From positions 1 to 64,000 of the forward strand of contig JALTJZ010000070.1 of NCBI GenBank assembly GCA_027076325.1: DNA of 64,000 nucleotides, in the 5' to 3' direction. Positions 61,651 to 64,000 of the stretch are shown piece after piece. This stretch comes from Chromatiales bacterium. GTDB lineage: Bacteria; Pseudomonadota; Gammaproteobacteria; UBA6429; Thiohalophilaceae. A program made the translations under genes and the position numbers. The notes beneath the pieces were generated by a model that made no database searches, was not told the origin of the DNA, and was given only the letters and a program-made list of their open reading frames with translations. Each line of letters starts with the position of its first letter. Position 1 is the first letter of the stretch.

Positions 61651-62637
61651 ATGGGTATGTTAATAAATGGTGAACTTGTCGATAGCTGGCTGGATAAAGA
61701 AATTGACAAAGGTGAATTTAAACGGATGGAATCGTCGTTCAGAAACTGGGTAACCGTGGACGGGAAAGCGGGCCCGACTGGTCAGGGTGGTTTTAAGGCA
61801 GAAGCAGGGCGTTATCATTTATATGTTTCGCTCGCCTGTCCCTGGGCACACCGAACAATTATTTTCAGGCGTTTAAAGAAACTGGAATCGGTTATTAGCA
61901 TTTCCTGTGTTGAAGCTGAAATGCTGGATAATGGCTGGTGTTTTTCCAGTGAAGGCCAATATAAGGATCATGTTTTTGGTTTACACTATCTTTATCAGCT
62001 TTATCAAAAAGCAGATGAAAATTTTACCGGGCAAATTACTGTGCCGGTATTATGGGATAAAAAGCTAAATACGATTGTAAACAATGAATCGTCTGAAATT
62101 ATTCGGATGTTCAATAACGCTTTTAATGCATTTACAGAGGTCAAGGATGACTTTTATCCGGCTAAGTTACAATCGAAAATTGATGCGATTAACAAACCGG
62201 TTTATGACAACATCAATAATGGTGTTTACCGTTGTGGCTTTGCGTCAACACAGCGTGCTTACGAGAAGGCTTTTGATCGTTTGTTTACGGAACTGGATAA
62301 CGTTGAAGCTATACTGTCCAAACAACGCTATTTAACGGGGATGCAATTAACCGAAGCCGACTGGCGTTTATTTACAACACTGGTTCGTTTTGACGCTGTT
62401 TATGTAGGCCATTTTAAATGTAATTTGCGGCGTATTGCTGACTATCCCTGTTTGTCGAACTTTTTGCGAGAGCTATATCAGATGCCGGGTATTGCAGAAA
62501 CTGTGGATATTGACTATATCAAACGGCATTACTATGTAAGCCATACCAGTGTTAACCCAACACAAATTATTCCTAAAGGGCCGGAACTGGATTTTAATGC
62601 CCCTCATGATCGAGCGACAAAATTTGGAGAACTATAA
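61651..62637 (+). CDS. yqjG: Glutathionyl-hydroquinone reductase (YqjG/Xi-class GST)
   Basis: 328 residues from ATG 61651 (AAGGAATGACACA before it; homology begins MGMLINGELVDSW, as in YqjG, although GTG 61627 is possible). The thioredoxin-fold part has the catalytic Cys in VSLACPWAHRTIIFRRLK, and the helical C-terminal part has YLTGMQLTEADWRLFTTLVRFD. These enzymes remove glutathione from glutathionyl-hydroquinones. The pirin gene starts on the last base of its stop codon. Confidence 0.92.
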   Translation: MGMLINGELVDSWLDKEIDKGEFKRMESSFRNWVTVDGKAGPTGQGGFKAEAGRYHLYVSLACPWAHRTIIFRRLKKLESVISISCVEAEMLDNGWCFSSEGQYKDHVFGLHYLYQLYQKADENFTGQITVPVLWDKKLNTIVNNESSEIIRMFNNAFNAFTEVKDDFYPAKLQSKIDAINKPVYDNINNGVYRCGFASTQRAYEKAFDRLFTELDNVEAILSKQRYLTGMQLTEADWRLFTTLVRFDAVYVGHFKCNLRRIADYPCLSNFLRELYQMPGIAETVDIDYIKRHYYVSHTSVNPTQIIPKGPELDFNAPHDRATKFGEL

Positions 62638-63365
62638 TGCCAGTCAATATTCGGGATATAACCATTGTACCAGAAGGTGATGGCGTTGATGTGAAACGTT
62701 TATTTCCTCTGCGCGGGTTTATGAACTTTGATCCCTTTGTTTTATGGGATCACTTTACACTTGATTCCGGTCGTGGTTTTCCAGAGCATCCTCATCGCGG
62801 GTTTGAGGCAATCACTTATATGTTCGATGGTGGGATGAACCATAAAGATAACCTCGGCAATGCATCCTTTGTAACAGCCGGTGGTGCACAACGGTTTACA
62901 GCCGGGGGCGGCTTAGTGCATTCAGAAATGCCTGCGGAAACAGGTGTCAGTAGGGGTATTCAATTATGGATTAACCTGCCCAGGCGACTTAAACAAGTGG
63001 CTGCCGAGTACCAACAGGTGAATGCAAATGCGTTCCCCGTTAAAAATATAGAAGGCGGCACGGTAAAAACCATTGTGGGTGAGAATTCTCCACTGGTGTT
63101 GAAAAGTCATGTTATTTATCAGCATGTCACGTTATATAAAGATGGAATTTATAAATTGCGCCTGCCGCCAGGTATGCGTGGTGTCGTCTACGTTATGCAA
63201 GGTAGCATTGCTGTTAATTCGACAAACACGCATACTGATCAGGCTGCTTTTGTTGAAGCTGAAGATCTACTTGAATTTAAAGCAAACAAAAACAGTGAGT
63301 TTATGGTTTGCATGGGAACACCACATGGTGAACCGATTCACCAGCATGGGCCTTTTGTTGATTAG
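62637..63365 (+). CDS. Pirin-family protein (YhaK-like)
   Basis: 242 residues of a bicupin: LFPLRGFMNFDPFVLWDHFTL, HPHRGFEAITYMFDGGMNHKDN (metal histidines), GGGLVHSEMP, and a C-terminal cupin ending MVCMGTPHGEPIHQHGPFV. Pirins include quercetin 2,3-dioxygenases; a redox-quinone link suits the operon. The ATG overlaps the previous stop (TAATG), so it is coupled to yqjG. Confidence 0.92.
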   Translation: MPVNIRDITIVPEGDGVDVKRLFPLRGFMNFDPFVLWDHFTLDSGRGFPEHPHRGFEAITYMFDGGMNHKDNLGNASFVTAGGAQRFTAGGGLVHSEMPAETGVSRGIQLWINLPRRLKQVAAEYQQVNANAFPVKNIEGGTVKTIVGENSPLVLKSHVIYQHVTLYKDGIYKLRLPPGMRGVVYVMQGSIAVNSTNTHTDQAAFVEAEDLLEFKANKNSEFMVCMGTPHGEPIHQHGPFVD

Positions 63366-63463
63366 AGCCATTTTCATGAAATAAAAAAAGTAGTGATGAA
63401 TATGTATATTTAGTGCAATACTCTTAGTATAGTATATTAAAGGCATATGCAGAGGCTGGCTTA

Positions 63464-64000
63464 ATGTACAAACATCATCGTGCACTTATCATTATTTCGA
63501 TATCTGTTATTCTTTTTGTTTTATTCCTTGGCTGGTTAAAACGGCCAAAACCTGTGGATGTGGTTATTGCAAATGTTGAGCAAGGTGACGTTCAGCGCAC
63601 AGTCACTAATACACGCGCTGGCACACTTAAAGCCTGTCGCCGAGCCGGATTATCCCCCGCTATTGGTGGCCAAATTGCACGTTTACCCGTTCGTGAAGGT
63701 GACAAGGTAAAAAAAGGGCAACTACTACTCGAAATATGGAACGATGACCTTGTTGCGCAGGTTGCTTTGGCAAAAAGTGAAATTTTATCCAATGAATCAC
63801 GCATAAAAGAGGCCTGTGTGATTGCCGAGGTTGCCCGGCGTGAAGCAGGACGACTAACAAAACTACAAAAAAAAGGACTGGCGGCCGACGACCGCACAGA
63901 ACAGATTGTTGGTGAAGCGCAGGCAAAACAAGCGGCCTGTCAGACTGCAAAATCATTAACCGAAGTAAGTCGTTCACGACTGGCTGTGGCAAAAGCGGCA
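63464..64000 (+). CDS. HlyD/RND-type efflux adaptor (partial, window end)
   Basis: The first 179 residues of a periplasmic adaptor that bridges an inner-membrane pump and an outer-membrane channel. One N-terminal helix (ALIIISISVILFVLFLGWL) is followed by the first lipoyl half (AGLSPAIGGQIARLPVREGDKVKKGQLLLEIWNDDL) and the alpha hairpin (SEILSNESRIKEACVIAEVARREAGRLTKL region). GAGG at 63452-63455 lies 8 nt before ATG 63464. The frame is open to the window edge. The rest of the efflux operon should follow beyond 64000. Confidence 0.87.
   Translation, partial: MYKHHRALIIISISVILFVLFLGWLKRPKPVDVVIANVEQGDVQRTVTNTRAGTLKACRRAGLSPAIGGQIARLPVREGDKVKKGQLLLEIWNDDLVAQVALAKSEILSNESRIKEACVIAEVARREAGRLTKLQKKGLAADDRTEQIVGEAQAKQAACQTAKSLTEVSRSRLAVAKAA

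Overview
The window looks like chromosome of a free-living, fairly AT-rich gammaproteobacterium. The conserved infC-rpmI-rplT-pheS-pheT-ihfA-merR order, a DbpA helicase, RluA, a CnoX-type thioredoxin, ANR/FNR-type boxes and a YqjFG/YhaJK-like neighbourhood all fit that class. I cannot name a genus. No phage, CRISPR array, rRNA or intact insertion sequence was seen. The only mobile-type gene is a REP-associated tyrosine transposase with its repeats.

Layout. 1-1000: RAYT transposase among GATGGGT-type REP elements. 997-1998: galE. 2553-8466: translation operon, with infC starting at a non-canonical ATC and pheS and pheT pushed about 600 bp apart by a REP/palindrome cluster that also holds a relic of a pheS 3' end. 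8582-8658: tRNA-Pro(GGG). 8753-29193: exopolysaccharide or glycan locus with two deacetylases, six glycosyltransferases, a Wzy/WaaL-type polymerase, an ABC exporter, an asparagine-synthase paralogue, a CapK-like ligase, ATP-grasp, LMW phosphatase, FemAB-like acyltransferase, and a secreted lectin/lyase-like protein with an Fn3 lipoprotein. 29354-33109: glcDEF, with a decayed IclR regulator beside it. 33438-42722: housekeeping and accessory genes, including a TauD-like dioxygenase and a small HMA-like protein divergent around two FNR-type boxes, and a chemoreceptor. 42882-46328: four-gene arsenosugar-type operon (ArsS, ArsM, two rSAM-associated transferases). 46546-48260: ExeA-type ATPase fused to FHA, and DUF1178. 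48523-52409: TauE, a pentaheme cytochrome and a flavin disulfide oxidoreductase.

52494-58969 is the most unusual region. A textbook MerR-family promoter (19-bp spacer, perfect dyad) precedes an operon for an outer-membrane-type protein, MerP-like and MerT-like proteins, a small CxxC thioredoxin-like protein, a tandem CcdA/DsbD-like membrane protein, and a secreted metallo-beta-lactamase-fold protein that has lost its metal ligands. A MerR/CueR-like regulator closes the run. There is no MerA with a C-terminal cysteine pair and no metal P-type ATPase. Opposite lies a translationally coupled operon for a cysteine-rich ankyrin protein and two YeeE/YedE-type transporters. I infer a metal- or thiol-stress module that moves reductant or sulfur rather than a classical mercury operon.

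59097-64000: a secreted unknown with a TlpA-like thioredoxin, a LysR regulator divergent from a DoxX/glutathionyl-hydroquinone reductase/pirin operon (compare E. coli yqjF, yqjG, yhaJ, yhaK), and the first part of an HlyD-type efflux adaptor cut by the window end.
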